A DNA stretch of 64,000 nt from assembly GCA_018699155.1 (NCBI GenBank), contig JABIQA010000098.1, positions 25,491 to 89,490 on the forward strand, read 5' to 3'. Position 1 is the stretch's first letter; each line of letters begins with the position of its first letter. The DNA is from Chromatiales bacterium (GTDB lineage Bacteria; Pseudomonadota; Gammaproteobacteria; Steroidobacterales; GCA-2729495). Position numbers and translations under genes: made by a program. Shown here in pieces: positions 25,983-35,333 of the stretch. The notes beneath the pieces were generated by a model. The model made no database searches. It was given only the letters and a program-made list of their open reading frames with translations, and was not told where the DNA came from.

Positions 25983-26176
25983 GAGCAGTATTCGTCATCC
26001 GGTGTACGGAGAGCACATCTCCATAAACCCTGTATTTGAGTGGTTGATCCGGACTCAGTCCGGCTTCATTGGATTATAGCCACATGAGCGCGAAGCGTCT
26101 GTGTTTGTTGTGCGTTGACGTGGCCTTGGACATACTGTGGTCATCGCATCAGCAGATGCTCAAGGTCCTATTGAAT

Positions 26177-26854
26177 ATGAAAGCGATGATTCTGGCTGCC
26201 GGTCGTGGTGAGCGGATGCGCCCTTTGACCGATCAGCTCCCCAAGCCATTGCTGAAGATTGATGGTAAGTCATTGATTAATAGAAATATTGAGTCATTAT
26301 TGGCCGCAGGAGTGCGTGACTTTGTGGTGAACACCGCTTGGCTCGCAGAGACACTGCATTCTGCTCTGGGAGACGGGTCTGCGCTGGGCGTGCGGATTGT
26401 TTATAGCGATGAAGGTGCGAGCGCGCTGGAGACCGGCGGCGGGATCAAAAAAGCGTTGCCGCTTTTGGGAGCTAAACCATTCTGGTTGGTAAATGCCGAT
26501 GTACTCTCTGACTACAGTTACCCATTACAGCAATTGTCCCCCGGTGATCTCGCACATTTGGTGTTGGTGGAGAACCCCCGACATAACCCCCACGGTGATT
26601 TTGCTCTGCGCGATGGTCGAATGTTTGAACCAGTTGGTGCAGAAGATTCGCGCTATACCTTTGCCGGTATTTCACTGCTCAGTCCGGAGTTGTTTCGTTT
26701 AGCACCTGCCGGGGATACCTTTCCATTGGCGCCATTGCTTCGCAAGGCTGCGACCGAGGGCAGTGTTGCTGCGGAGTTATATCAGGGCTTATGGATGGAC
26801 ATTGGCACGGCAGATCGATTGCGCTTGGCGGACGATGCGCTCAGCGGGCGTTAG
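26177..26854 (+). CDS. murU: MurU-like N-acetylmuramate-1-phosphate uridylyltransferase
   Basis: This 225-residue nucleotidyltransferase has the motif MILAAGRGERMRPLTDQLPKPLL at the N-terminus and the conserved LVNADVLSDY metal-site region. In Pseudomonas, MurU recycles anhydro-MurNAc to UDP-MurNAc, with AmgK as kinase. I chose the ATG at 26177 because the MKAMILAAG start fits the family; the reading frame continues upstream to 26069 without support. amgK, its usual neighbour, is not in the 195-base gap to lptD. The 3' end overlaps lipB by 14 bases on the other strand. Confidence 0.85.
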   Translation: MKAMILAAGRGERMRPLTDQLPKPLLKIDGKSLINRNIESLLAAGVRDFVVNTAWLAETLHSALGDGSALGVRIVYSDEGASALETGGGIKKALPLLGAKPFWLVNADVLSDYSYPLQQLSPGDLAHLVLVENPRHNPHGDFALRDGRMFEPVGAEDSRYTFAGISLLSPELFRLAPAGDTFPLAPLLRKAATEGSVAAELYQGLWMDIGTADRLRLADDALSGR

Positions 26855-27527
26855 TCGGGGCTGCGCGTCGTTGGCTGTTAGTCAGCTTAAGAGCAAGCTG
26901 CAAATGCGGCAATAGCCTATTACTCACCTCTGCCAGGTTTTTTGCAGTGCTGCCGGTTGCCAGCAAATCATTGATACGCACGGTGTCCAGTCCCGAGTAG
27001 CCGCAAGGATTAATACCTGCAAAAGCATCCGGTGAATTGCTGATATTAATTGCCATGCCATGATAGGTGTAGCCGCGTTTTACCCGAATACCGAGACTCG
27101 CGATTTTTTTTCCACTTACATAAACCCCTGGTGCTCCGGCTTCACAGTTGGCACTAATACCATAGTCGGCGAGCATTTGGATAACTGCCAGTTCCATGCC
27201 TTGCACCAGACTTTTGACGGGCAGTTTCAGGCGTTTCAGGTCGAGCAACAGGTAAACCATGAGCTGCCCAGGGCCATGCCAAGTGACCTGGCCACCCCGG
27301 TCAGTCTGCACGACCGGCGTGTCGCCGGCACTAATGATGTGCTCATGCTTGGCGTTAGTGCCGAGAGTGATTACCGGCGGGTGTTCAGTAAACCAAATCT
27401 CATCCGCAGTTTCTGCAGTGCGTGCCGCGGTAAAATCTTGCATGCGACGATAGGCATCGGCGTATTCAGTAAGCCCGTTATGTCTGATGATGATCTTTGG
27501 CGGTTTCCCCGCAGCAGAGGTGCTCAC
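26841..27527 (-). CDS. lipB: Octanoyltransferase LipB
   Basis: This 228-residue enzyme moves octanoyl from acyl carrier protein to lipoate-dependent apoproteins. Motifs seen are TDRGGQVTWHGPGQLMVYLL and GAPGVYVSGKKIASLGIRVK, with the catalytic Lys in GKKIAS; the family Cys of the octanoyl intermediate is in INPCGYSG. It is the last gene of the cell-wall cluster and overlaps the end of murU. lipA, usually next, is not here. Confidence 0.95.
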   Translation of the reverse strand: MSTSAAGKPPKIIIRHNGLTEYADAYRRMQDFTAARTAETADEIWFTEHPPVITLGTNAKHEHIISAGDTPVVQTDRGGQVTWHGPGQLMVYLLLDLKRLKLPVKSLVQGMELAVIQMLADYGISANCEAGAPGVYVSGKKIASLGIRVKRGYTYHGMAINISNSPDAFAGINPCGYSGLDTVRINDLLATGSTAKNLAEVSNRLLPHLQLALKLTNSQRRAAPTNAR

Positions 27528-27540
27528 TATAACGTCCGGG

Positions 27541-27804
27541 TTAAAGGCTCATCAGAACGTGTTCGTGATCAGTCATGGCCTGATAGATCGTGTCGAGCTG
27601 TGCTTTGCTGGTGGCAGTAATAGTTATGGTGACGGCGATATAGTTGCCATTCTTACTGGGGCGCATACTGACATCGTCTGCAGAAAATGCGTCGGCGTAA
27701 GGAGCAACGAGTTCGTCGATTAATGCCTGTAGATCTACTTCCGCCCGCACCATCATTTTGATCGGGAAGCGACAAGGAAATACGAGTAATGTTTCTTCGG
27801 TCAT
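27541..27804 (-). CDS. ybeD: YbeD (DUF493) family protein
   Basis: This 87-residue member of the DUF493 family has a ferredoxin-like fold; the start MTEETLLVFPCRFPIKMM and the later YIAVTITITATSKAQLDTIYQAM are typical. It is linked to lipB in many gammaproteobacteria and lies 13 bases before lipB here. Confidence 0.9.
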   Translation of the reverse strand: MTEETLLVFPCRFPIKMMVRAEVDLQALIDELVAPYADAFSADDVSMRPSKNGNYIAVTITITATSKAQLDTIYQAMTDHEHVLMSL

Positions 27805-27863
27805 GAGCTGCTCGGAGTTACGGGACTTGTGCTGTTCAGTCAGGTGTTGCTGATAGTTCGAGG

Positions 27864-28712
27864 TTACCGCTTTTTGGCATCTTCATAAAGCGCATACAGC
27901 TTTGCCCAAACCGGGCCGGGAGTGCCTCCGCCGACGGCTTTGCCATCAATTTGTATAACTGGAACGATGCCCTTGGTTGCGCTAAGCAAGCAGATCTCAT
28001 CGGCCGCTAGAAGCCTTTCTTCCGAAATTATTTCGTCCTGACATTTAATTCCGGCCTTTGCAGCCAGTTCGAGCACCATCGCCCGTGTTGTCCCGGGCAA
28101 CAATTGGTTGCTATTGGGGCGGGTAATAACTGTGTCCGACTCCACCGTTAATACCGATGCTGAGCCAGCCTCGGTGAGAACCCCGTCTTTGATTAGAATG
28201 GCATCATCGGCACCGGCATCACGAGCTTGTTGCCGCACCATGATGTTGGCAAGCAGCGACGTTGACTTAATATCGCAGCGCAGCCATCGGTTGTCTTCAA
28301 GCGTAATGACGCTAATTCCGCTAGTGTCTTTGGGGCTCGCAACAATCGGTGTCGCCATTGCAAATACTGTGGGCGTAATGTTTGGCGGATAGAAATGATC
28401 TCTGCCTTCTTCTGCGCCTCTGCTCACCTGCAAATAGATGCCAATATCGCCACCGCCGTTTTTCAGGATTAGCGTGTCGATAATGCTAATCCACTCGGCC
28501 TTGCTGTGAGGGTTCCGGATCCGCAGTTCCTGCAAGCTGTTATCCAGACGAATCAAATGATTGTCGAGCAATACGGCCTTGCTGCGGAAGACTGGAATAA
28601 CTTCATACACCGCATCTGCAAACAGAAACCCGCGATCGAAAGGTGATATGCGTGCCTCCGCTTTCGGCTGATAGATTCCGTTTACATAGACAATAGGTAA
28701 TGCATCAGCCAT
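27864..28712 (-). CDS. dat: D-amino acid aminotransferase
   Basis: This 282-residue PLP fold-type IV aminotransferase (the BCAT/ADCL/D-AAT group) has VYVNGIYQPKAEARISPFDRGFLFADAVYE at the start, a PLP-binding Lys around residue 145 (CDIKSTSLLANIMVRQQA), and the late GSASVLTV and TTRAMVLELA. Its place between dacA and ybeD suggests that it supplies or clears D-amino acids for peptidoglycan. Branched-chain aminotransferase activity is a less likely alternative. Confidence 0.88.
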   Translation of the reverse strand: MADALPIVYVNGIYQPKAEARISPFDRGFLFADAVYEVIPVFRSKAVLLDNHLIRLDNSLQELRIRNPHSKAEWISIIDTLILKNGGGDIGIYLQVSRGAEEGRDHFYPPNITPTVFAMATPIVASPKDTSGISVITLEDNRWLRCDIKSTSLLANIMVRQQARDAGADDAILIKDGVLTEAGSASVLTVESDTVITRPNSNQLLPGTTRAMVLELAAKAGIKCQDEIISEERLLAADEICLLSATKGIVPVIQIDGKAVGGGTPGPVWAKLYALYEDAKKR

Positions 28713-28749
28713 TTAGCGGGTCCTGAGTTTGGGTAGCGGGATGGTGTAC

Positions 28750-29886
28750 TTAATTCAACAACAACATGAACCAGTCAGTCAGCCGTCCGAATATGCCAGC
28801 CTCTTTGACACTGGCTGTGGGGTAGAGTCCTACAGTAGCGATCTGTTGACCGTCGAGCGTGATACTGAGATTGCCGACCATTACATCGCGGTCGAGTGGC
28901 GCCTCCAGAGATGCTGGCACTGAGCTGGTGGCATTCAGGCGCTCAAAGCTGCCGCGTGGAATAGCGATAAACAAATCATCGCGGATGACCAGCGGTACGA
29001 TTTCCGGGTCGCCATACCAAACGCGCTCTTCAGCAACGGGTTCGCCGGCCGAGTAAAGTAGACGGCTTTCGAAAAAACGGAACCCGTAGTTCAGCAGAGC
29101 CTGCGAATCATTGGCTCTGGCTGAAGAGCTGCTGGCGCCAAGCACAACTGAAATCAGACGCATGTTTTCGCGTTTTGCAGACGAAACTAGGCAGTACCCT
29201 GCTGCCTCGGTATAGCCGGTTTTGAGGCCATCGGCGCTGGCATCACGCCACAGCAGCGCATTACGATTGTCCTGCGTAATACCGTTGTAGGTAAACTCCT
29301 TTTGTGAGTACCAGGCGTAGTACTCAGGGAAGTCGCGAATGATAGCGTTGGCCAGCTTGGCGATGTCTGCTGCGGTGGTGTAGTGATCCGGGTCGGGCAG
29401 GCCAGTGCTGTTTCTGTATTGTGTATCGAGCATACCGAGCTGCAGAGCGGCCTGGTTCATGAGTTCGGCAAAGGTCGCTTCTGTGCCTGCCACATGTTCC
29501 GCAATGGCCACGCTGGCATCGTTGCCAGATTGGATAATCATGCCCTGCAGCAGCAGTTCCACCGGAACCCATTTCCCCACTTCAATGAACATTCGTGAGC
29601 CTTGAGTACGCCATGCTTTCTCGCTCACCAGTACCTCATCAGTCAAGTTTATTTGCCCTGATTTTATGGCATTGAATGCGACATACGCGGTCATCAGCTT
29701 GGTGATACTGGCCGGTTCCATGCGCTCAGTAGAGGCTTTTTCTGCCAGTATTTCGCCGCTGTTATAGTCAATCAGCAGGTAACCCTTCGCCGTTAACACA
29801 GGGGCTGAGGGTACCTGTGCCGTGCTAAGCAGCGGGCTGAGAAGCAGAAACAGGGCGAGGTAGATTGTTGAAGGCTTAAATTTCAT
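28750..29886 (-). CDS. dacA: D-alanyl-D-alanine carboxypeptidase (PBP5/DacA type)
   Basis: This 378-residue penicillin-binding protein trims the terminal D-Ala of peptidoglycan stem peptides. It has a signal peptide (about 1-23), the active-site SITK (SxxK), SGN (SxN) and KTG motifs in order, a PBP5 C-terminal domain, and a short amphipathic C-terminal helix (about 360-378, GRLTDWFMLLL) that would anchor it to the inner membrane. Confidence 0.95.
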   Translation of the reverse strand: MKFKPSTIYLALFLLLSPLLSTAQVPSAPVLTAKGYLLIDYNSGEILAEKASTERMEPASITKLMTAYVAFNAIKSGQINLTDEVLVSEKAWRTQGSRMFIEVGKWVPVELLLQGMIIQSGNDASVAIAEHVAGTEATFAELMNQAALQLGMLDTQYRNSTGLPDPDHYTTAADIAKLANAIIRDFPEYYAWYSQKEFTYNGITQDNRNALLWRDASADGLKTGYTEAAGYCLVSSAKRENMRLISVVLGASSSSARANDSQALLNYGFRFFESRLLYSAGEPVAEERVWYGDPEIVPLVIRDDLFIAIPRGSFERLNATSSVPASLEAPLDRDVMVGNLSITLDGQQIATVGLYPTASVKEAGIFGRLTDWFMLLLN

Positions 29887-29977
29887 AAGACTATAGGGCC
29901 GCGAAGACAGAGGAATGGTTATTCTATCGACTCTTGCCGGCTTTCTCGACCTTAAAGTCTTGCCCGGTTGAACCCTG

Positions 29978-30778
29978 TTAACGCGGTTCTACGACAAGGT
30001 GCGGCTGGGGGATTTCAAGTGCGCTCATTTTCTGAGCGATGGCATCGTATTCTTTGACGTCTTTTATAGGTCCGATACGGACCTTAGAGAAACCGTTTTC
30101 GTCGTATATAGAGATGTCTCTGATTCCGCCGTCACTGATGCGATCGGCCAGACGCTGAGCATTGGCGCGTTCGCCGAAGGCTCCCACCTGCATGTAGATT
30201 GCGCCGAAGTCGCTGGCCGAAGTTTCATAGCTGACAGGTTCGTTGCGACTGGAGTTGCCGATACTTTCAACGCGCACCATCGTGGTGCCATTTTGAACCA
30301 TGTCGAGCTTCTTTGCTGCAGCATAGGACATGTCGATAATACGATTATCAATGAACGGACCTCGGTCGTTAACACGGACCACAACACTGCGTCCGTTGCG
30401 AAGGTTGGTAACGCGCACAGTAGATGGCAACGGTAAGGTTTTGTGTGCTGCTGTCATGGCATGCATATCGTAATCTTCGCCATTTGACGTCAGTTTCCCA
30501 TGAAACTTTTTGCCGTACCACGATGCAACACCTTCCTGTTTGTACCCTTTGTTGCTCGAGAGAACATAGTAGCGTTCGCCATACACTTCATAGAATGGAA
30601 TGTTGCCTTTAAGGCTTTTCGCATTGTCATTGCCACCGGATACCCTTTTATTGGTTGGTGTACAGCCGAATACGAATGCAGCGCTGAACAGAGCAATAAG
30701 AACAAATCGTCCGGCATCGTGCGCGGCAAAGTTTCTGAGCGCGGTGATGCATTTGGCAGTTGTGATGTGACGTTCCAT
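29978..30778 (-). CDS. rlpA: Septal-ring lytic transglycosylase RlpA, lipoprotein
   Basis: This 266-residue outer-membrane lipoprotein (lipobox FVFGC, Cys about residue 39) has a double-psi beta-barrel domain (about 80-170, GVASWYGKKFHGKLTSNGE ... VRVNDRGPF) and a C-terminal SPOR domain (about 190-262) that binds denuded glycan. It cuts peptidoglycan lacking stem peptides. The gene lies between mltB and dacA, its conserved position. Confidence 0.93.
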   Translation of the reverse strand: MERHITTAKCITALRNFAAHDAGRFVLIALFSAAFVFGCTPTNKRVSGGNDNAKSLKGNIPFYEVYGERYYVLSSNKGYKQEGVASWYGKKFHGKLTSNGEDYDMHAMTAAHKTLPLPSTVRVTNLRNGRSVVVRVNDRGPFIDNRIIDMSYAAAKKLDMVQNGTTMVRVESIGNSSRNEPVSYETSASDFGAIYMQVGAFGERANAQRLADRISDGGIRDISIYDENGFSKVRIGPIKDVKEYDAIAQKMSALEIPQPHLVVEPR

Positions 30779-30823
30779 GTTTATTAGGCGCTCGGTTATT
30801 GCGTGTAATTGTTGTGTATGGTT

Positions 30824-31822
30824 TTAGTTGGGTTGCGCAGCCGCTATTTCTGCGGTGCGCTCTGCCAATGCCTCACCCAGTTGGTAGGCAGCTAGACCGT
30901 ACATGACGCTGTGATTGTAGCGCGTAATGACATAGAAGTTATGCAGGCCGATCCAGTATTCAGGCCCGTCTCTGCCTTCCAGAACAATCAAGTTGGCCGG
31001 GGTGCTATCCGGCAGATCTGATTCAAACAGCAGACCCATGCCGCGAAGTTCGCCAAGTGTTTTATTGGCCTTCCGCTCATTTTTTGATTTCAGCGGCGGG
31101 TGACCAGCTGGCAAGGTGGCCTGCATAGCGACCTCCTCACCGTTGTGCCAGCGATGGGCTTTGAAATAGTTGCCCACGCTGTTCAAAATATCATCCCAGT
31201 TAGTCAGTAGGTCGCGACGTCCGTCACCGTCACCATCAACCGCGTAGGCGCGGTAGCTGCTTGGGATAAACTGCGGCGGCCCCATGGCGCCCGCATAGGA
31301 GCCTTCGATCTCTTCAATGGGCAGCTGTTCTTCGCGAGTGAGCAGAAAGTATTCTTTCAGCTCATTACGGAAGAACTTGGCTCTTGGTGGGTAATCGAAC
31401 GCGAGTGTCGATAGCGCATCGACAACACGGTAGTTGCCGGTGATCCGCCCATAATAGGTTTCGACCCCGATAATGCCGGCAATCATCCGCATGGGCACTC
31501 CAGTTCTTTCAGAAGCCTGTTGGAGGGTCTCTTCACGCAGGCTCCAGAAATCGACGCCTTCATTGATTCGTTGGTCAGTAATAAAAATATCGCGATATTC
31601 ATACCAAGGCTTTACTTTCTCTGCGGGCCGGCTCATAGCATCAATGATGCTTTGTTTTGTTTCTGCGTTACCGATAACTTCTGAGACAAAGTCTGTATCG
31701 AATCCGTATTGCGTGGTCATTTCATCGATGAATATTATGCGGTCGTCAGCACTCGCGGCTGTTGTAAGTAAAGCCATGAGAGTAGATGCGAGCAGGGCGC
31801 GAACTGGAAGCGAGGTTATCAT
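30824..31822 (-). CDS. mltB: Lytic murein transglycosylase B
   Basis: This 332-residue GH103 transglycosylase has a signal peptide (about 1-25). The catalytic Glu is in GIIGVETYYGR, followed by the substrate-binding region GSYAGAMGPPQFIPSSYRAYAVDGDGDGRRD. No lipobox is visible, unlike E. coli MltB. The start overlaps the rodA stop by 4 bases (ATGA). Confidence 0.93.
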   Translation of the reverse strand: MITSLPVRALLASTLMALLTTAASADDRIIFIDEMTTQYGFDTDFVSEVIGNAETKQSIIDAMSRPAEKVKPWYEYRDIFITDQRINEGVDFWSLREETLQQASERTGVPMRMIAGIIGVETYYGRITGNYRVVDALSTLAFDYPPRAKFFRNELKEYFLLTREEQLPIEEIEGSYAGAMGPPQFIPSSYRAYAVDGDGDGRRDLLTNWDDILNSVGNYFKAHRWHNGEEVAMQATLPAGHPPLKSKNERKANKTLGELRGMGLLFESDLPDSTPANLIVLEGRDGPEYWIGLHNFYVITRYNHSVMYGLAAYQLGEALAERTAEIAAAQPN

Positions 31823-32949
31823 CTGGGGAGAAGTCTCCGGTGGGTGTGAATGGACATCAGAATACCGAATCCAGCCATGAGCGTCACTAGAGAAGTGCCG
31901 CCGGCACTAATAAGTGGCAGTGGTACGCCGACGACCGGAATAAGGCCTGTGACCATGGCTGAGTTTACGAACACATAAAAAAAGAATGTAAAGCTGATAC
32001 TGCCCGCCAGCAAGCGGGAAAATGTGTCTTGTGCAGAAGCCGCAATATAAAAGCCACGGCCAACTATCGCGAGATACAGCAGCAATATGCTGATGGCACC
32101 GAATAAACCAAACTCTTCGCCAATTACCGCAAATATAAAGTCGGTTGACCGCTCCGGGAGAAACTCCAGTTGCCCCTGACTGCCGCTTAGCCAGCCTTTG
32201 CCAAATACGCCACCCGAACCGATAGCTATTTTTGACTGAATGATGTGATAGCCGGCACCCAGCGGGTCCTTTTCCGGGTCAAACAGCGTAAGCACACGCC
32301 GCTTTTGATAGTCATGCATAACAAAGAACCAAAGTGCCGGTAGTGCAGCACCGGCAATCGCGACGGCAGAAAAAATGTACACAAGCCCAAGGCCGGCAAG
32401 GAAGACTATGGTTGCTCCGGTCAGCCCTATCAGGATTGCAGTGCCTAGGTCGGGTTGCAGCAGAACCAGCATCATCGGCATTGCGATGAGTATTAATGTT
32501 GCAACAATAAGCAGGGGTGAAGGGGGCAACGAGCGCGAGTGCAATAGCCAGGCAAGCATAGCCGGCAATGCCAGCTTCATAATCTCGGATGGTTGAAAGC
32601 GAAAGCCGATATCTATCCAGCGTTGCGCACCACCACCGACGACACCGCCTACAAGGACAAAGACCAGCATCGCGAGGCCCGCTGCGTAAAGCCATGGAGA
32701 GCCGCGCCGCATCCATGCAGGATTGATTTGTGCAACCAGCAGCATAATGCTAAGTGCCAGCAGTATTTTTAGCGACTGCCCATACATGAAGCCGCTGCTC
32801 GCGCCGGATGCGCTATAGAGAATAACTCCGCCCACCAGTAACGTCGCAAACACCAATGCCAGCAATACGGGGTCGATATGCAGGCGTCGCAAAACGTAAT
32901 CCAGATTACTTTGACCGCCTGCATTGTGCTTGTCATCGACAAAAATCAC
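31819..32949 (-). CDS. rodA: SEDS peptidoglycan polymerase RodA
   Basis: This 376-residue protein with about ten membrane segments polymerises glycan during cell elongation together with PBP2. The SEDS signatures are present: QPDLGTA, FIFAVIGEEFG and PLPLISAGGTSLV. It overlaps both neighbours, mrdA (4 bases) and mltB (4 bases), so the three are translated as a unit. Confidence 0.96.
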   Translation of the reverse strand: MIFVDDKHNAGGQSNLDYVLRRLHIDPVLLALVFATLLVGGVILYSASGASSGFMYGQSLKILLALSIMLLVAQINPAWMRRGSPWLYAAGLAMLVFVLVGGVVGGGAQRWIDIGFRFQPSEIMKLALPAMLAWLLHSRSLPPSPLLIVATLILIAMPMMLVLLQPDLGTAILIGLTGATIVFLAGLGLVYIFSAVAIAGAALPALWFFVMHDYQKRRVLTLFDPEKDPLGAGYHIIQSKIAIGSGGVFGKGWLSGSQGQLEFLPERSTDFIFAVIGEEFGLFGAISILLLYLAIVGRGFYIAASAQDTFSRLLAGSISFTFFFYVFVNSAMVTGLIPVVGVPLPLISAGGTSLVTLMAGFGILMSIHTHRRLLPR

Positions 32950-34832
32950 TGCGCGTTTGCTTCCATGCCTGTCGACTCTCGTGGTGTTAGATATGCATCC
33001 ATTACCGCTCGTGCAATCGGGGCTGCGACGCCGCTGCCGCTACTGCCATTCTCTACTATGACTGCAATGGCAATCTGGGGTTCCTCAATTGGCGCAAAGG
33101 CGATGAATAGAGCATGGTCGCGCATACGCTCAGTCACTTCTTCGGCATCGTATTCTTTGTCTTGGGCCACAGTGAACACCTGTGCAGTTCCGCTCTTACC
33201 GGCGAGCGTGTACGGAGCTTGGTAACCGATAGCTCTTGCGGTGCCCTTGGGGTCTTGTATAACGCCGCGCATGGCCTCGATAATTTCGTTCCAATCGCCC
33301 TGAGATATGCCGCTGATAGCTGCTTTTTCAATATGCGGCTGCACACTGATTTCACCGCTCAATGAATCTTGTATGGCCTTAACCAGGATGGGCTGAAAAC
33401 GTTTTCCACGGGTTGCCAGAGCAGCAGTAGCCTCGGCAAGTTGCAACGGTGTGGTCAGTAAATAGCCCTGACCGATACCGGTAATAACGGTTTCCCCTGG
33501 AAACCAGACTTGGTCCTGTTGGTCTCTAAAGTTAGCGCGTTTCCAATCGCGTGATGGAACAAGACCCGCGGCTTCGCCGCCTATATCAATACCCGTGGGT
33601 TCGCCTAGACCGAACTGTTTTAGCATTGACGCAATATTATCGATATCAAGTTCAACGGCTAATTCGTAGAAGTAGGTATCGCAGGACTGGGCAATGGCAT
33701 CATGCATGTCTACTATGCCATGTCCCTCTGGCTTCCAGTCGCGATAACGATGAGTTTTGCCCGGTAGTGAGTAGTAACCGCGACAAAATATTTTATGTCC
33801 GGCAGTCGAGGCTTTCTGGTCAAGTCCGGCAAGCCCGATAATGGGCTTAATGGTAGAGCCGGGAGGATAACGCCCACGCAGGGCTCGATTAAACAGTGGT
33901 TGGTCGGGGTCTTCCCGCAAGGCCTTGTAGTTTTTCGTGCTGATGCCACCGGTAAATTGGTTGGGGTTAAACGCAGGTGCGCTGGCAAAGACCAGCACTT
34001 CGCCAGTGTTCGGATCTATTGCTACCACGGAGCCACGTTTTCCATTTAATGCTTGTTCGGCGGCAAGTTGGCTGGGCAGGTCGAGTGTGAGGATAAGGTC
34101 CTTGCCGGGCAATGAAAGTTCGCTACTCAATGGACGAATAATGCGTCCATGTACGTTGACCAGTTCTTCGCTGCGCCCTGGGGTGCCGTGTAGGTCGCCT
34201 TCATAAGAACGTTCGACCGCTGTTTTTCCGATATAACTTGTACCCGCATAGGTCGCAGCATCAAGACGATCTTTATCATCGATACTGATGGCGCCCATGT
34301 AACCCAGAGCATGAGATGCGGTGCTGCCATTGGGGTAATTTCGTGCCAGACCTGCCCGCACTTCAACGCCGGGAAAATAGGGACGCAGGACAGCGAAACG
34401 GGCAACATCTTCGTTGCTGAGGCGTTGTCGTATTGCAATTGTTTCGAAGCGACGGCGGCTTTTAATCAGCTCGCGGATCGCATCGAGTTTTTCGGCGCTA
34501 ATGAGTTTTTCCTGCACCAGGCGATTCAGCGTGTCATCGATATCCGGAACCTGTTCCGGGGTTAAGTCGATATGCCAAGCGGGGAGGTTTTCAGCCAGAA
34601 CTTCACCACTTCTGTCATAGATAAGTCCGCGAGTAGGTGGCAGTGCTTTTACACGAATCCGGTTGCCTTGCGATTGTGCCGAGTAGTATTCGTAGCGCAC
34701 CAGCTGCAGGTTCACCAATTGTGCAATCACAATGACCGTCAGGATAATGGCAATGGCCACACAGATGGCAATGCGAGATCCGGTCAGTTGCTGTTCCTGC
34801 CAGTGATTTTTAAGTTGCGACAAAGGTCTCAT
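32946..34832 (-). CDS. mrdA: Penicillin-binding protein 2 (transpeptidase)
   Basis: This 628-residue class B PBP has an N-terminal membrane anchor (about 22-42), a dimerisation/pedestal domain (about 65-235) and a transpeptidase domain with GSTIKPI (SxxK), SCDT (SxN-like) and KSGTAQ (KTG). It cross-links peptidoglycan for elongation with RodA and MreBCD. mreD ends 3 bases upstream. Confidence 0.96.
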   Translation of the reverse strand: MRPLSQLKNHWQEQQLTGSRIAICVAIAIILTVIVIAQLVNLQLVRYEYYSAQSQGNRIRVKALPPTRGLIYDRSGEVLAENLPAWHIDLTPEQVPDIDDTLNRLVQEKLISAEKLDAIRELIKSRRRFETIAIRQRLSNEDVARFAVLRPYFPGVEVRAGLARNYPNGSTASHALGYMGAISIDDKDRLDAATYAGTSYIGKTAVERSYEGDLHGTPGRSEELVNVHGRIIRPLSSELSLPGKDLILTLDLPSQLAAEQALNGKRGSVVAIDPNTGEVLVFASAPAFNPNQFTGGISTKNYKALREDPDQPLFNRALRGRYPPGSTIKPIIGLAGLDQKASTAGHKIFCRGYYSLPGKTHRYRDWKPEGHGIVDMHDAIAQSCDTYFYELAVELDIDNIASMLKQFGLGEPTGIDIGGEAAGLVPSRDWKRANFRDQQDQVWFPGETVITGIGQGYLLTTPLQLAEATAALATRGKRFQPILVKAIQDSLSGEISVQPHIEKAAISGISQGDWNEIIEAMRGVIQDPKGTARAIGYQAPYTLAGKSGTAQVFTVAQDKEYDAEEVTERMRDHALFIAFAPIEEPQIAIAVIVENGSSGSGVAAPIARAVMDAYLTPRESTGMEANAQ

Positions 34833-34835
34833 TAT

Positions 34836-35333
34836 TTAGAACAAACTCGACTTGCGATTTTCAGCCACGTAGCGCAGCCGATCCATCAGCCCCATGATGA
34901 AAGGCCAAAGCAGCGTTCCGGAAATAACCGGGAACGCTCGGCTGTATCCTGTCGAAGGAAGCCCAGCGATGCCGTCAATCCAAAACCTAATGAAACTGCT
35001 GACGGCTAATAGAGCAAATACGCTGGCGGTAAGTTGCAGCAGAGGGAATATTCTGATTTGCAGATAAAAGCGCGATGTCAGAAATGCGACCAAGCTTAGT
35101 GCCAGTGCATTTTCTCCCAACAGTGAGCCGCAGAGCACATCCAGCGCGAGGCCGCTGAAAAATGCCGTAATGATGCCTATTTTGTTAGGCCACATCATGC
35201 ACCAGTAGATTAATACCAAGGTCAGAAAAGGCGGTCGCCAGCTGTTGAGCATTTCCGGCAGCGGCAACACTTCAAGCATTAGTGCTACCAATAGCGAGGC
35301 AATGGCAGGCCAGAGCTTTACATTTCTTGCCAT
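34836..35333 (-). CDS. mreD: Rod shape-determining protein MreD
   Basis: This 165-residue hydrophobic protein with about five membrane helices shows the typical LLVALMLEVLPLPEMLNSWRPPFL and GLALDVLCGSLLGENALALSL segments of MreD. It connects MreBC to the elongasome. It adjoins mreC with no spacing and is followed after 3 bases by mrdA. Confidence 0.92.
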   Translation of the reverse strand: MARNVKLWPAIASLLVALMLEVLPLPEMLNSWRPPFLTLVLIYWCMMWPNKIGIITAFFSGLALDVLCGSLLGENALALSLVAFLTSRFYLQIRIFPLLQLTASVFALLAVSSFIRFWIDGIAGLPSTGYSRAFPVISGTLLWPFIMGLMDRLRYVAENRKSSLF

